A DNA stretch of 64,000 nt from Cupriavidus neocaledonicus (lineage in GTDB: Bacteria > Pseudomonadota > Gammaproteobacteria > Burkholderiales > Burkholderiaceae). The position numbers were made by a program, and so were the translations under genes. Shown here piece by piece: positions 47,302-59,477 of this stretch. The notes beneath the pieces are model-generated. The model was not told the origin of the DNA and did no database searches. It saw only the letters and a program-made list of their open reading frames with translations. The DNA lies in NCBI RefSeq assembly GCF_000372525.1, contig NZ_AQUR01000086.1, positions 41,803-105,802 on the forward strand, in the 5' to 3' direction. How positions within the stretch are numbered: the stretch's first letter is position 1; every line of letters starts with the position of its first letter.

Positions 47302-48711
47302 TCAGCCCAGCTTGCGGATATCGACGAAGTGGCCCTCGATGGCGGCCGCCGCGGCCATCGCCGGGCTCACCAGGTGGGTGCGCCCGCCCGCGCCCTGGCG
47401 GCCCTCGAAGTTGCGGTTCGAGGTCGAGGCGCAGCGCTCGCCCGGATCGAGGCGGTCGGCGTTCATCGCCAGGCACATCGAGCAGCCCGGCTCGCGCCAC
47501 TCGAAGCCCGCCGCCTTGAAGATCTGGTCCAGGCCTTCGCGCTCGGCCTGTTCCTTGACCAGGCCCGAGCCCGGCACCACCATCGCCAGCTTCACGTTCG
47601 ACGCGACCTTGCGGCCCAGCTTCTGCACCACCCAGGCGGCGGCGCGCATGTCTTCGATGCGGCTGTTGGTGCAGGAACCGATGAAGACCTTGTCGATGCT
47701 GATGCTGTCGACCGGCACGTTGGGCTGCAGCCCCATGTATTCGAGCGCGCGCTCCATCGCGTTGCGCTTGTTCGGGTCCTTTTCCTTCTCCGGGTCCGGC
47801 ACGCGGTCTTCGATGCTGATCACCATTTCCGGCGAGGTGCCCCAGGTCACCTGCGGGCGCACGTCTTCCGCGCGCAGCTCGACCACCTGGTCGAACTTCG
47901 CGCCGGCATCCGAATGCAGCGTGCGCCAGTAAGCCACGGCCTGCTCCCACTCCACGCCCTGCGGCGCGTACGGGCGACCCTTGACGTATTCGAGCGTGAC
48001 ATCGTCGACCGCCACCAGGCCGGCGCGCGCGCCCGCCTCGATCGCCATGTTGCAGACCGTCATGCGGCCTTCCATGGTCAGCTCGCGGATGGCCGAGCCG
48101 GCAAACTCGATGGTGTAGCCGGTGCCGCCGGCAGTGCCGATCTTGCCGATGATGGCCAGCACGATGTCCTTGGCGGTGCAGCCGCGCGGCAGCTTGCCTT
48201 CCACCCTGACCAGCATGTTCTTGGCCTTCTTGCCCAGCAGCGTCTGCGTGGCCAGCACGTGCTCGACTTCCGAGGTGCCGATGCCGTGCGCCAGCGCGCC
48301 GAAGGCGCCGTGGGTGCTGGTATGCGAGTCGCCGCACACCACCGTCATGCCCGGCAGCGTCGCGCCCTGCTCCGGTCCGATCACGTGCACGATGCCCTGG
48401 CGGTGGTCGTTCATCTTGAACTGCGTGATGCCGTAACTGTCGCAGTTGGCATCGAGCGTATCGACCTGCAGCTTCGACACCGGATCGGCAATGCCCTGGC
48501 TGCGGTCGGTGGTCGGCACATTGTGGTCCGACACCGCCAGGTTGGCGCTGATGCGCCACACCGGACGCTCTGCCATCTTCAGGCCCTCGAACGCCTGCGG
48601 GCTGGTCACTTCATGCAGCAGGTGACGGTCGATATAGAGCAGCGTGGTGCCGTCTTCCTCGACGTGGACGGTGTGGTCATCCCAGAGTTTGTCGTAGAGC
48701 GTCTTGGCCAT
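47302..48711 (-). CDS. leuC: 3-isopropylmalate dehydratase large subunit LeuC
   Basis: A 469-residue aconitase-family protein with a [4Fe-4S] cluster. Cluster cysteines are in [16 protein letters not shown] and CSMCLAMN. The N-terminal [15 protein letters not shown], the [32 protein letters not shown] block and [17 protein letters not shown] are typical. It starts the leuCDB operon; a 23-bp palindrome lies about 156 bases upstream. Confidence 0.97.
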   Translation of the reverse strand: MAKTLYDKLWDDHTVHVEEDGTTLLYIDRHLLHEVTSPQAFEGLKMAERPVWRISANLAVSDHNVPTTDRSQGIADPVSKLQVDTLDANCDSYGITQFKMNDHRQGIVHVIGPEQGATLPGMTVVCGDSHTSTHGAFGALAHGIGTSEVEHVLATQTLLGKKAKNMLVRVEGKLPRGCTAKDIVLAIIGKIGTAGGTGYTIEFAGSAIRELTMEGRMTVCNMAIEAGARAGLVAVDDVTLEYVKGRPYAPQGVEWEQAVAYWRTLHSDAGAKFDQVVELRAEDVRPQVTWGTSPEMVISIEDRVPDPEKEKDPNKRNAMERALEYMGLQPNVPVDSISIDKVFIGSCTNSRIEDMRAAAWVVQKLGRKVASNVKLAMVVPGSGLVKEQAEREGLDQIFKAAGFEWREPGCSMCLAMNADRLDPGERCASTSNRNFEGRQGAGGRTHLVSPAMAAAAAIEGHFVDIRKLG

Positions 48712-48866
48712 GATGCGATGGCGGGACCGATGACCTTGCCTTGGCAGGCCGGGCCGCGGGGACCGCGCAGTAGTTTGCAGGGGTAGTTTTCCGCTTCGTC
48801 GCGGCGGGCGAACCGGCGGAAAAACCGCCGAAAGCCACCGGAAGCCGCCGAAAAGCGTGCGTTATC

Positions 48867-48889
48867 TCAAGCGTTGCCGCAATGCTTGA
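48867..48889. promoter_or_regulatory. Palindromic operator or hairpin upstream of leuCDB
   Basis: Outer arms TCAAGC and GCTTGA enclose TTGC and GCAA, with a single mismatch over 23 bp. It begins about 12 bases after the CATAAT box on the leu strand, so it could cover the transcript start as an operator or fold at the 5' end of the mRNA. Confidence 0.5.
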
Positions 48890-49024
48890 CTTGGCAATCG
48901 ATTATGCCACCGCTCGGGCTCCGGGCCGGGCCGGGTCGGGGTGGAAATGTAATGTGATTGGCGAAAGGGGGATTTCGCGGATGGCGAAAAGGTTTCGCCT
49001 GCTTGCTTCCGATGCCGGCAGCAA

Positions 49025-49189
49025 GCTCCCCTCTCCCGCCTGCGGGAGAGGGGCCGGGGGTGAGGGCAGGAGGGTCGAAGGCTGACGCCCGTGGGTTAAA
49101 ACCGAAGGCTTCGCTCGGTTCGGTACCTGGCTAGCCCACCCCTCACCCCGGTCCCTCTCCCCATGAGGGGGAGAGGGAGAACACCTTGC
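49025..49189 (+). repeat. Composite hairpin repeat, copy 1
   Basis: An element of about 165 bp. Each end is a hairpin: 49028-49039/49042-49053 (12-bp perfect stem) and 49153-49162/49168-49177 (10 bp). The hairpins are joined to a GGTGAGGG/CCCTCACC block so that the two ends are also inverted repeats of each other. The core contains GTCGAAGGCTGACGCC and GGGTTAAAACCG. Copy 2 lies in reverse orientation at 53044-53204. No open reading frame is present. Confidence 0.85.
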
Positions 49190-49255
49190 GTAGGCCAGTT
49201 CGGGTGGCTTGGGAGCACCCGAAACCGCCCTCCTCTTTGGCGTCGGGGCGCTTGG

Positions 49256-49957
49256 TCAGCCGCCGAGGTACGCCGCCTTGATCCGGTCGTTCGCCAACAG
49301 GTTGGCGCCGGTATCGGCCAGCACCACCTTGCCGGTCTCCAGCACATAGCCCCGGTCCGCCACCTGCAGCGCCTTGTTGGCGTTCTGCTCGACCAGGAAC
49401 ACGGTGACGCCCTCGTCACGAATGGTGCGGATGATGTCGAAGATCTGCGCGATGATCAGCGGCGCCAGGCCGAGCGTGGGCTCGTCCAGCAGCAGCAGGC
49501 GCGGCCGGCTCATCAGCGCGCGGCCGATCGCCAGCATCTGCTGCTCGCCGCCGGACATGGTGCCGGCGCGCTGGCCGGCGCGCTGGTTCAGGCGCGGGAA
49601 CAGCTTGAACACGTGCTCGATGCCCGCCTCGATCTCGTCGCGCCTGGCGAAGAACGCGCCCATCTTCAGATTTTCCAGCACCGTCAGGCTGGGGAACACG
49701 CGCCGGCCCTCGGGCGAGATCGCCATGCCCAGGCGCATGATCTCGTGGGTCGAGCGATGGGTGATGTCCTGCCCTTCGAACAGCACGCGCCCGCTCGAGG
49801 CGCGCGGCGTGCCGCACACGGTCATCATCAGCGTCGTCTTGCCGGCGCCGTTGCTGCCGATGAGGGTGACGATCTCCCCCTTGTTGACTTCGATCGATAC
49901 GCCCGACAGCGCCTCGACGGCGCCGTAGTGGGTATGGACCTGTTCCAGCTTCAGCAT
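49256..49957 (-). CDS. livF: Branched-chain amino-acid ABC transporter ATPase LivF
   Basis: A 233-residue ATPase. Walker A is GSNGAGKTT, the signature is MSGGEQQMLAIGRAL, and Walker B is LLLLDEPTLGLAP. The ISPEGRRVFPSLTVLENL stretch is LivF-specific. The ATG overlaps the livG stop by one base. It forms the high-affinity uptake system with LivG, LivM, LivH and LivK and is the last gene before the repeat element. Confidence 0.95.
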   Translation of the reverse strand: MLKLEQVHTHYGAVEALSGVSIEVNKGEIVTLIGSNGAGKTTLMMTVCGTPRASSGRVLFEGQDITHRSTHEIMRLGMAISPEGRRVFPSLTVLENLKMGAFFARRDEIEAGIEHVFKLFPRLNQRAGQRAGTMSGGEQQMLAIGRALMSRPRLLLLDEPTLGLAPLIIAQIFDIIRTIRDEGVTVFLVEQNANKALQVADRGYVLETGKVVLADTGANLLANDRIKAAYLGG

Positions 49958-50750
49958 CAGTCCTCTCCCAGGTAGGCCTTGATCACGCGCGGGTCGTTGC
50001 GCACTTCTTCAGGCTTGCCGATCACGATGGGCTTGCCGTGTTCCATCACCAGGATGCGGTCGGACACCCCCATCACCAGGCTCATGTCGTGCTCGATCAG
50101 CAGCACGGCAATGCCGAACTCGCGCCGCAGCTGGTCGATCAGCTGCTGCAGCTCGAGCTTTTCCTGCGGGTTCAGGCCGGCTGCGGGCTCGTCCAGCATC
50201 AGCAGGCGCGGCCGGGTGATCATGCAGCGCGCGATCTCGAGCCGGCGCTGGTGGCCGTAGGAAAGCGTGCCCGCCTCGCGGTTGGCGACGCTGGTCAGGC
50301 CCATGCGCTCCAGCCATTGCGCGGCGCGCTGCAGCGCTTCGCGCTCGGCGCGGCGGTAGGCCGGGGTCGCGAACAGGCCGCGCAGGATGCCGGACTGCAC
50401 CTGCAGGTGTTGCGCCACCATCAGGTTCTCGACCACGGTCAGGTTCTTGAACAGGCGGATGTTCTGGAACGTGCGCACCAGGCCCTTGCGCGCCACCATG
50501 TGGCTCGGCAGACCGGCAATGGCATGGCCGTCGAGCGTGACGTCGCCCGCGGTCGGCTTGTAGAAGCCGCCGACGCAGTTGAACACCGTGGTCTTGCCGG
50601 CCCCGTTCGGGCCGATGATGGCGAAGACCTCGTCCTTGCGCACATCGAAATCGATGCCGTCGACGGCCAGCAGGCCGCCGAAGCGCATCTGCAGGCCCGA
50701 CACCCTGAGCAGTTCTGCCGTTGCATTCATCGGCGCATTCATCGGCGCAT

Positions 50751-50754
<4 letters not shown>
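49957..50754 (-). CDS. livG: Branched-chain amino-acid ABC transporter ATPase LivG
   Basis: A 265-residue ATPase with Walker [10 protein letters not shown], LivG-specific [26 protein letters not shown], signature [15 protein letters not shown] and Walker [14 protein letters not shown]. The ATG at 50754 overlaps the livM stop (ATGA). Its first codons are a tandem 12-bp repeat encoding [11 protein letters not shown], so the second or third ATG could also serve as start. Confidence 0.94.

Positions 50755-50759
<5 letters not shown>
50724..50759 (-). repeat. Tandem 12-bp repeat at the livG start
   Basis: Three units of the type CATTCATCGGCG (50724, 50736 and 50748) encode repeated Met-Asn-Ala-Pro. 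Each carries an in-frame ATG. Confidence 0.85.
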
Positions 50760-52034
<1,275 letters not shown>

Positions 52035-52049
52035 GGTTTCGCCTCCCCC

Positions 52050-52976
<927 letters not shown>

Positions 52977-53043
52977 TGGGAAGCCTCGTAGGCGCCGGAA
53001 CTGGCCTCGGCGGGATGCACCAAAACCATTCGAACTTGCCAGA

Positions 53044-53204
53044 GCAAGGTGTTCTCCCTCTCCCCGCATGGGGAGAGGGCCGGGGTGAGGGGTGGTTTAG
53101 CTGGGCGCCACATCAAGCAAGGCCAACGGTTTAAACCCGCCGGCCTCAGCCTTTGACCCGCCCGCCCTCACCCCTGCCCTCTCCCGCAAGCGGGAGAGGG
53201 GAGC
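53044..53204 (-). repeat. Composite hairpin repeat, copy 2 (inverted)
   Basis: The reverse complement follows copy 1 along its whole length: terminal GGGAGAGGG hairpins, GTCAAAGGCTGAGGCC and GGGTTTAAACCG in the core, and even GAACACCTTGC beyond the end hairpin. Part of the core differs (near GGCTTCGCTCGG in copy 1). It lies between livH and livK, so the two copies bracket livFGMH as an inverted pair. Confidence 0.85.
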
Positions 53205-53226
53205 AACCCGTCGGGATGCGAATACC

Positions 53227-54342
53227 TCAGTTCGCCGCCGTCTTGCTGGCGTCCTTGTGCCAGGTGTAGACCACGAACTTGAAGGACTTCAGGTCGCCCT
53301 TGGTGTCGTACTCGACCTTGCCGATCGGCGTGGTGAAGGCGTTCTTGTGCATGTACGCCGCGACCTTGGTGGGATCGGTGCTCTTGGCGCCGGCGATGGC
53401 GTCGCCGATGATCTTGACGGCGGCATAGGCCGGCATCTGGAACGGACCGTTGGCGTCACGCTTCTTGTCGGCAAAGGCCTTGACCAGGCCGGCGTTGGCC
53501 GGATCGGCCGAGAAGTCGGCCGGCAGCGTCACCAGCATGCCTTCCGACGACGGGCCGGCGATCGCGGTCACGTCCTTGTTGCCCACGCCCTCGGGGCCCA
53601 TGAAGGCGGCCTTCACGCCCTGCTCGCGCGCCTGGCGCAGCAGCAGGCCCATTTCCGGGTGGTAGCCGCCGAAGTAGACGAAGTCCACGCCCTGCGACTT
53701 GAGCTTGGTGATCACCGCCGAGTAGTCCGAGTCGCCGGCGTTGATGCCTTCGAACACCGCCACCGGGATCTTGGCGGCTTCCAGGTCCTTCTTCACCGAG
53801 CTGGCGATGCCCTGGCCGTACGACTGCTTGTCGTGCAGCACCGCGACCTTCTTCGGCTTGATCTTGCCGATGATGTACTGGGCGGCGGCCGGGCCCTGCT
53901 GGTCGTCGCGGCCGATGGTGCGGAAGATGAAGTTGCGCTTCTTGGTCTCGGTCAGCTGCGGCGCAGTAGCCGACGGCGTCACCATCACGATGCCTTCGTT
54001 CTCGTAGATGTCCGAGGCCGGGATGGTCGAGCCCGAGCACACGTGGCCGATCACGTACTTGATGTTCTGGCTGACGATCTTGTTGGCCACCGCCACGGCC
54101 TGCTTCGGCTCGCAGGCGTCGTCCATCAGCACCACCTCGAACTTGTTGCCGCCGGCGCCGCCGGCTGCGTTGATCTGTTCGACGGCGGTCAGCGCACCGG
54201 CCTTGACCATGTCGCCATACTGCGCCACCGAGCCGCTCATCGGGCCGGCAATGGCGATCTTCACGGTCTCGGCGTTGGCGGCGGCGCCAAAGGTAGCCAG
54301 CATGGCAGCCAGCGAAATGGTGGAAAGACGTGACAGCGTCAT
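53227..54342 (-). CDS. livK: Branched-chain amino-acid periplasmic binding protein
   Basis: A 371-residue Leu/Ile/Val-binding protein. Signal peptide MTLSRLSTISLAAMLATFGAAANA is followed by ETVKIAIAGPMSGSVAQYGDMVKAGALTAVEQINAAGG and CEPKQAVAVANKIV, then VIGHVCSGSTIPASDIYENEGIVMVTPSATAPQLT, which forms the ligand pocket. GAGGAG lies 7 bases before the ATG. It is separated from livH by repeat copy 2 and has its own long upstream region, so it may be made in excess of the membrane parts. Confidence 0.95.
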   Translation of the reverse strand: MTLSRLSTISLAAMLATFGAAANAETVKIAIAGPMSGSVAQYGDMVKAGALTAVEQINAAGGAGGNKFEVVLMDDACEPKQAVAVANKIVSQNIKYVIGHVCSGSTIPASDIYENEGIVMVTPSATAPQLTETKKRNFIFRTIGRDDQQGPAAAQYIIGKIKPKKVAVLHDKQSYGQGIASSVKKDLEAAKIPVAVFEGINAGDSDYSAVITKLKSQGVDFVYFGGYHPEMGLLLRQAREQGVKAAFMGPEGVGNKDVTAIAGPSSEGMLVTLPADFSADPANAGLVKAFADKKRDANGPFQMPAYAAVKIIGDAIAGAKSTDPTKVAAYMHKNAFTTPIGKVEYDTKGDLKSFKFVVYTWHKDASKTAAN

Positions 54343-54871
54343 CAGGAGCTCCTCGATTTATGTTTGGGTCATCCGGGCAGAAACGGTATGACCTGCGCAA
54401 TCGAACAACACCCGCGGACGACTGGGATCGGGCTGGCAGAAGCGCTACCCGAGACGCGGAAGTCGGGCCTGCAAGGAAGAGACAGCGCGGGGCCCGGCAA
54501 GTGTCAGTCCCGCTGAGGTATGGGGACCAAGGTTCGGAAAGACAACGTTTGATGCGTTCTCTATTGCGCAAGCGATTCGCCTGCCCCGCTTGCCGCACCG
54601 CATGCCGGAAGGGTGGCCCGGCTGCCGTCGGCAAAGCAGCCCGCATTATAGGGTCAAATTTCCTGCGGCACGCGACAATCGCACAATTTATGCGGAACCG
54701 ATTTGGGAAAACGCGACACAATCCTCCACGAATTGCGCCCTGGACCATTCGGGGTGCAATTTCCTGCCCTTCTGAACGCCGCACCGCACAACCGCGCCTG
54801 CCCCACAAAGACAAACGCCCCGGCGGGCCGGGGCGTCTGGAATTGCTGCACTGCGCAGCGGCGGGACCAGC
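54343..54871 (-). promoter_or_regulatory. gltA-livK intergenic region
   Basis: A 529-base gap without a supported gene. It has the gltA terminator at 54802-54836 and a perfect TATAAT on the minus strand at 54645-54650 with no clear -35 box. Transcription from there would give livK a leader of about 295 bases. I saw no known riboswitch or leader peptide with leucine codons in it. Confidence 0.4.
54802..54836 (-). terminator. gltA terminator
   Basis: A 9-bp perfect GC stem (arms 54815-54823 and 54828-54836) around a 4-base loop is followed on the minus strand by TTTGTCTTTGT. Confidence 0.8.
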
Positions 54872-56173
54872 TTAGCGCTTGGCCACGTCCGGCACGTCGC
54901 GGGTGGCGGCGCCGACGAACAGCTGGCGCGGACGGCCGATCTTGTATTCCGGATCGGTGATCATCTCTTCCCACTGCGAGATCCAGCCCGGGGTACGGGC
55001 CAGCGCGAAGATGCAGGTGAACAGCGAGGTCGGGATGCCCAGCGCGCGCTGCACGATGCCCGAGTAGAAGTCGACGTTCGGGTACAGCTTGCGGCTGACG
55101 AAGTACTCGTCTTCCAGCGCGATCTTTTCCAGCTCCATGGCCAGCTTGAACAGCGGGTCGTTGTGCAGGCCCAGCTCGTTCAGCACTTCATGGCAGGTTT
55201 CGCGCATCAGCTTGGCGCGCGGATCGTAGTTCTTGTACACGCGGTGGCCGAAGCCCATCAGGCGCACGCCCGAGTTCTTGTCCTTGACCTGCTTGATGAA
55301 CTCGGGGATGTTGTCGACGCTGCCGATTTCTTCCAGCATCTTCAGCGCGGCTTCGTTGGCGCCGCCGTGGGCCGGGCCCCACAGGCAGGCCACGCCGGCG
55401 GCGATCGCTGCGAACGGGTTGGTGCCCGACGAACCGGCCAGGCGCACGGTCGAGGTCGACGCATTCTGCTCGTGGTCGGCGTGCAGGATGAAGATGCGGT
55501 CCAGCGCGCGCTCCAGCACCGGGTTCACGGTGTACGGCGCGCACGGCGTGGCGAACAGCATGCGCAGGAAGTTGCCCGAGTAGGACAGGTCGTTCTGCGG
55601 ATAGATGTAGGGCTGGCCAATGTTGTACTTGTACGCCATGGCGACCATGGTCGGCATCTTGGCGATCAGGCGGATGGCCGAGATCTCGCGCTGGTGCGGA
55701 TCGTCGATGTCCATCGCGTCGTGGTAGAACGCGCTCATGGCACCCACCAGGCCGGTCAGCACCGCCATCGGGTGGGCATCGCGGCGGAAGCCGCGCATGA
55801 AGAACTGCAGCTGCTCGTGAACCATGGTGTGGTTCATCACGTGGCCGACGAATTCTTCCTTCTGCTTGGCGTTGGGCAGCTCGCCCTTCAGCAGCAGGTA
55901 GCAGGTCTCGAGGTGGTCGCACTTTTGCGCCAGCTGCTCGATCGGGTAGCCGCGGTACAGCAGCTCGCCCTTGTCGCCGTCGATATAGGTGATCTTGGAA
56001 TTGCACGAAGCCGTCGACATGAAACCGGGGTCGTAGGTGAACTTACCGGTTTGTCCGTACAGCTTGCGAATGTCGATCACGTCCGGGCCAACCGTACCCT
56101 TGTAGATCGGCAGCTCAACGCTGGGGGAACCATCGGAGAACGATAGCGTGGCTTTCACATCGGACGGCGTCAT
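54872..56173 (-). CDS. gltA: Citrate synthase (type II)
   Basis: A 433-residue hexameric-type citrate synthase. Catalytic residues are visible in [13 protein letters not shown] (His), [19 protein letters not shown] (His, Arg) and in VDFYSGIV (Asp). The N-terminal domain ([34 protein letters not shown]) is that of NADH-regulated enzymes. AAGGAT precedes the ATG. It is last in sdhC-D-A-B-E-gltA. Confidence 0.96.
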   Translation of the reverse strand: MTPSDVKATLSFSDGSPSVELPIYKGTVGPDVIDIRKLYGQTGKFTYDPGFMSTASCNSKITYIDGDKGELLYRGYPIEQLAQKCDHLETCYLLLKGELPNAKQKEEFVGHVMNHTMVHEQLQFFMRGFRRDAHPMAVLTGLVGAMSAFYHDAMDIDDPHQREISAIRLIAKMPTMVAMAYKYNIGQPYIYPQNDLSYSGNFLRMLFATPCAPYTVNPVLERALDRIFILHADHEQNASTSTVRLAGSSGTNPFAAIAAGVACLWGPAHGGANEAALKMLEEIGSVDNIPEFIKQVKDKNSGVRLMGFGHRVYKNYDPRAKLMRETCHEVLNELGLHNDPLFKLAMELEKIALEDEYFVSRKLYPNVDFYSGIVQRALGIPTSLFTCIFALARTPGWISQWEEMITDPEYKIGRPRQLFVGAATRDVPDVAKR

Positions 56174-56216
56174 GTCGGATCCTTCAAATGCTGTGAATAA
56201 TAATGTTGACCAAAAC

Positions 56217-56504
56217 TCAGACCGTACGCAGCAGGGCGATGACTCGCTGCATCGGGGGCGTGTCGAGCTCACCGTCCAGTTCCTTGCGCGCAAGGAGCAG
56301 GTCCATCAACTCGTTGTCGCTGAGCTCGAACAGCTGGCTCAGCGCAGCCACATCCTCGTCGGACAGGCTCTCCTCGTAACGGTTGAAGAAACGCTCGACG
56401 ATGATGTCGTTCTCCAGGAGGCCGCGGCGGGCACGCCAGCGCAACCGGGCGCGCTTGTGCGGATCGGCCTGATGGGAGAAGGTGGTGGCAGGACTCTCGG
56501 TCAT
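56217..56504 (-). CDS. sdhE: Succinate dehydrogenase flavinylation factor SdhE
   Basis: A 95-residue protein that helps attach FAD to SdhA. The RGxxE motif is present as [15 protein letters not shown], followed by the family's [22 protein letters not shown]. It sits between sdhB and gltA, in the same operon. Confidence 0.92.
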   Translation of the reverse strand: MTESPATTFSHQADPHKRARLRWRARRGLLENDIIVERFFNRYEESLSDEDVAALSQLFELSDNELMDLLLARKELDGELDTPPMQRVIALLRTV

Positions 56505-56582
56505 GGCTTCCTACTTTCGGCGCGCCCGCCAGATATAGCCGCTCTGGCTGACGCGCCGCTTACTACTTAGACAGCCGCAGGG

Positions 56583-57284
56583 TCACACCGCGCGGCGGAC
56601 CATCAGTTCCTTGATCTTGCCGATGGCCTTGGTCGGGTTCAGACCCTTCGGGCACACGTCGACGCAGTTCATGATGCTGTGGCAGCGGAACAGGCGGTAC
56701 GGGTCGTTCAGGTTGTCCAGGCGTTCATTGGTGGCCTGGTCGCGGCTGTCCGCGATGAAGCGGTAAGCCTGCAGCAGGCCGGCCGGGCCGACGAACTTGT
56801 CCGGGTTCCACCAGAACGACGGGCACGAGGTCGAGCAGCTGGCGCACAGGATGCACTCGTACAGGCCATCCAGCTCGTCCCGCTCTTCCGGCGACTGCAG
56901 GCGCTCTTTCTCGGGCGGCGGCTCGTCGTTGATCAGGAACGGCTTGATCGAGTTGTACTGCTTGAAGAAGTTCGTCATGTCGACGATCAGGTCGCGCACC
57001 ACCGGCAGGCCGGGCAGCGGACGCAGCACGATGCGGTCCGGCAGCTCGCGCATGTTGGTCAGGCAGGCCAGGCCATTCTTGCCGTTGATGTTCATCGCGT
57101 CCGAGCCGCACACGCCTTCGCGGCACGAACGGCGGAACGAGATGGTCTCGTCCAGCTTCTTCAGCTTCACCAGCGCGTCCAGCAGCATGCGCTCGTGGCC
57201 GTCCAGCTCGACCTCGTAGGTCTGCATGCGCGGCGCCGCATCCTTGTCCGGATCGTAGCGGTAGACTTCGAAAATACGCTTCAT
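56583..57284 (-). CDS. sdhB: Succinate dehydrogenase iron-sulfur subunit
   Basis: A 233-residue subunit carrying three clusters. CREGVCGSDAMNINGKNGLAC binds [2Fe-2S], CILCASCSTSCPSFWWN binds [4Fe-4S], and CHSIMNCVDVCPKGLNP completes the [3Fe-4S] and [4Fe-4S] sites. Tryptophans in FWWNPDKFVGPAGL help form the quinone site. It is 34 bases behind sdhA. Confidence 0.97.
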   Translation of the reverse strand: MKRIFEVYRYDPDKDAAPRMQTYEVELDGHERMLLDALVKLKKLDETISFRRSCREGVCGSDAMNINGKNGLACLTNMRELPDRIVLRPLPGLPVVRDLIVDMTNFFKQYNSIKPFLINDEPPPEKERLQSPEERDELDGLYECILCASCSTSCPSFWWNPDKFVGPAGLLQAYRFIADSRDQATNERLDNLNDPYRLFRCHSIMNCVDVCPKGLNPTKAIGKIKELMVRRAV

Positions 57285-57318
57285 TTCTGTGGGTCCTGTT
57301 GTCTCTACGATGCGGTGC

Positions 57319-59097
57319 TCAGAACGTGCGGGCCTTCGGCGGCACGCTTTCCACCGTCAGCGGTTCCATCTTCACCGGCTTGTAGTCGAGGCGGTTGCCT
57401 TCGCTGTAGAACAGCGTGTGCTTGAGCCAGTTCTGGTCGTCGCGGTTGGGGAAGTCGCTGTGCGCGTGGGCACCGCGCGATTCCTTGCGGGCCGCGGCCG
57501 AGATCATGGTGGCCTTGGCCACTTCCACCAGGTTGGCCACTTCCAGGGCTTCCACCAGCGCGGTGTTGAAGACCTTGGACTTGTCCTTCAGGTGGATGTT
57601 GGCGGCACGCTCGGTCACTTCCAGGATGCGCTCGACGCCTTCGTCCATCAGCTTCTGGGTACGGAACACGCCGGCATGCGACTGCATGTTCTTGCGGATG
57701 TCGTTGGCGACGTCCTGCGTGTACTCGCCCGACGACGAGCCCTGCAGCTTGGCCAGGCGCGACAGCGCGCGGTCGGCGGCATCGGCCGGCAGCGGCTTGT
57801 GCTCCTGCTGCTTCAGGTTCTGCGCGATGATGTGGTTGCCGGCGGCGCGGCCGAACACCACCAGGTCGAGCAGCGAGTTGGTGCCCAGGCGGTTGGCGCC
57901 GTGCACCGACACGCACGAGCATTCGCCGATCGCGTAGAAGCCGTTGACGACCTCGTTCGGGTTGCCGTTCTTCGGCACCACCACCTGGCCGTGGTAGTTG
58001 GTCGGGATGCCGCCCATCTGGTAATGGATGGTCGGGACCACCGGGATCGGTTCCTTGATCGCGTCGACGTTGGCGAACTTCAGGCCGATCTCGCGGATCG
58101 ACGGCAGGCGCTTCATGATGGTCTCGGCGCCGACGTGGGTCAGGTCGAGCAGCACGTAGTCGCCGTTCGGTCCGCAGCCGCGGCCTTCCTTGATTTCCTG
58201 GTCCATCGAGCGCGAGACGAAGTCGCGCGGCGCCAGGTCCTTCAGCGTCGGCGCGTAGCGCTCCATGAAGCGCTCGCCGTCCTTGTTGCGCAGGATACCG
58301 CCCTCGCCCCGCACGCCTTCGGTGATCAGCACGCCCGCGCCGGCGACGCCGGTCGGGTGGAACTGCCAGAACTCCATGTCTTCCAGCGGCACGCCGGCGC
58401 GTGCGGCCATGCCCAGGCCGTCACCGGTGTTGATGAAGGCGTTGGTGGAAGCGGCGTAGATGCGGCCGGCACCGCCGGTCGCGAACAGCGTGGTCTTGGC
58501 CTCGAGGATGTAGACCTCGCCGGTTTCCATTTCCAGCGCGGTCACGCCCAGCACGTCGCCGTCCTGATCGCGGATCAGGTCCAGCGCCATCCATTCGACG
58601 AAGAAGTGGGTCTTGGCGCGCACGTTGCGCTGGTACAGCGTGTGCAGCAGCGCGTGGCCGGTACGGTCGGCCGCGGCGCAGGCACGCTGCACCGGCTTCT
58701 CGCCGTAGTTGGCGGTGTGGCCGCCGAACGGACGCTGGTAGATGGTGCCGTCGGGGTTGCGGTCGAACGGCATGCCGAAGTGCTCGAGCTCGTACACGAC
58801 CTTCGGCGCTTCCCGGCACATGAACTCGATCGCGTCCTGGTCGCCCAGCCAGTCCGAGCCCTTGATGGTGTCGTAGAAGTGATAGTGCCAGTTGTCCTCG
58901 CTCATGTTGCCGAGCGAGGCACCGATGCCGCCCTGCGCCGCCACCGTGTGCGAGCGGGTCGGGAACACCTTGGACAGCACGGCCACGTTCAGGCCGGCTT
59001 CCGCGAGCTGGAGGGATGCGCGCATCCCGGCGCCGCCAGCACCGACGATGACCACGTCAAAGCGGCGACGCGGCAATCCAGTCTTGACTGCGACCAT
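57319..59097 (-). CDS. sdhA: Succinate dehydrogenase flavoprotein subunit
   Basis: A 592-residue FAD subunit. FAD binds at VIVGAGGAGMRASLQLAEAG, and the histidine that carries covalent FAD is in TRSHTVAAQGGIGASLGN. GGHTANYGEKPVQRACAAADRTGHALLHTLYQ and HQMGG-type substrate loops (HYQMGGIPTNYHGQV) follow, as does GLYAIGECSC-like FYAIGECSCVSVHGANRLG. It lies 3 bases after sdhD. Confidence 0.97.
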   Translation of the reverse strand: MVAVKTGLPRRRFDVVIVGAGGAGMRASLQLAEAGLNVAVLSKVFPTRSHTVAAQGGIGASLGNMSEDNWHYHFYDTIKGSDWLGDQDAIEFMCREAPKVVYELEHFGMPFDRNPDGTIYQRPFGGHTANYGEKPVQRACAAADRTGHALLHTLYQRNVRAKTHFFVEWMALDLIRDQDGDVLGVTALEMETGEVYILEAKTTLFATGGAGRIYAASTNAFINTGDGLGMAARAGVPLEDMEFWQFHPTGVAGAGVLITEGVRGEGGILRNKDGERFMERYAPTLKDLAPRDFVSRSMDQEIKEGRGCGPNGDYVLLDLTHVGAETIMKRLPSIREIGLKFANVDAIKEPIPVVPTIHYQMGGIPTNYHGQVVVPKNGNPNEVVNGFYAIGECSCVSVHGANRLGTNSLLDLVVFGRAAGNHIIAQNLKQQEHKPLPADAADRALSRLAKLQGSSSGEYTQDVANDIRKNMQSHAGVFRTQKLMDEGVERILEVTERAANIHLKDKSKVFNTALVEALEVANLVEVAKATMISAAARKESRGAHAHSDFPNRDDQNWLKHTLFYSEGNRLDYKPVKMEPLTVESVPPKARTF

Positions 59098-59100
59098 TTA

Positions 59101-59466
59101 TTACACCCTCCAGAGAATCTGAGCAGCGTAGCCCGCGCAACCGACGAGCCACAGAATCGTAAGAACTTGCAGCACCAGGCGCACCGCCATCGGCTTGACA
59201 TAGTCCATCCAGATATCGCGCACGCCGATCCAGGCGTGATACAGCAGCGACAGGATGGTCAGGAACGTGATGATCTTCATCCACTGGTTGGCGAAGAGCC
59301 CTGCCCACGCTTCATACGAAGCGCCGTTCGACAGCAGGAAGGCAATCGCCAGGATCACGGTGAAGACCACCATGACCACGGCGGTGACGCGTTGCGCGAG
59401 CCAGTCTTTCAGGCCGTAGTGCGCACCGACGACAAGACGCTTGGGACCGATATTGTTATTTGCCAC
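59101..59466 (-). CDS. sdhD: Succinate dehydrogenase membrane anchor SdhD
   Basis: A 121-residue anchor with three membrane helices. LLYHAWIGVRDIWMDYVKP contains the heme histidine and the Tyr/Asp that help bind quinone. The N-terminal KRLVVGAHYGLKDWLAQRVTAVVM is typical. It is 11 bases after sdhC. Confidence 0.93.
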   Translation of the reverse strand: MANNNIGPKRLVVGAHYGLKDWLAQRVTAVVMVVFTVILAIAFLLSNGASYEAWAGLFANQWMKIITFLTILSLLYHAWIGVRDIWMDYVKPMAVRLVLQVLTILWLVGCAGYAAQILWRV

Positions 59467-59477
59467 CTTGATTCTCC

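Larger units (their letters stand above)
48712..49255. promoter_or_regulatory. livF-leuC intergenic region
   Basis: A 544-base gap without a gene. Nearer leuC it holds the leu control region: a 23-bp near-perfect palindrome at 48867-48889 and a CATAAT -10-like box on the minus strand at 48901-48906. Nearer livF it holds repeat element copy 1 (49025-49189). The -35 region is GC-rich and not recognisable. Confidence 0.45.

Noticed and set aside
49028..49177. CRISPR-like array from the hairpin repeats
   Set aside because: There are only two hairpins per element, arranged as inverted repeats with no spacers.
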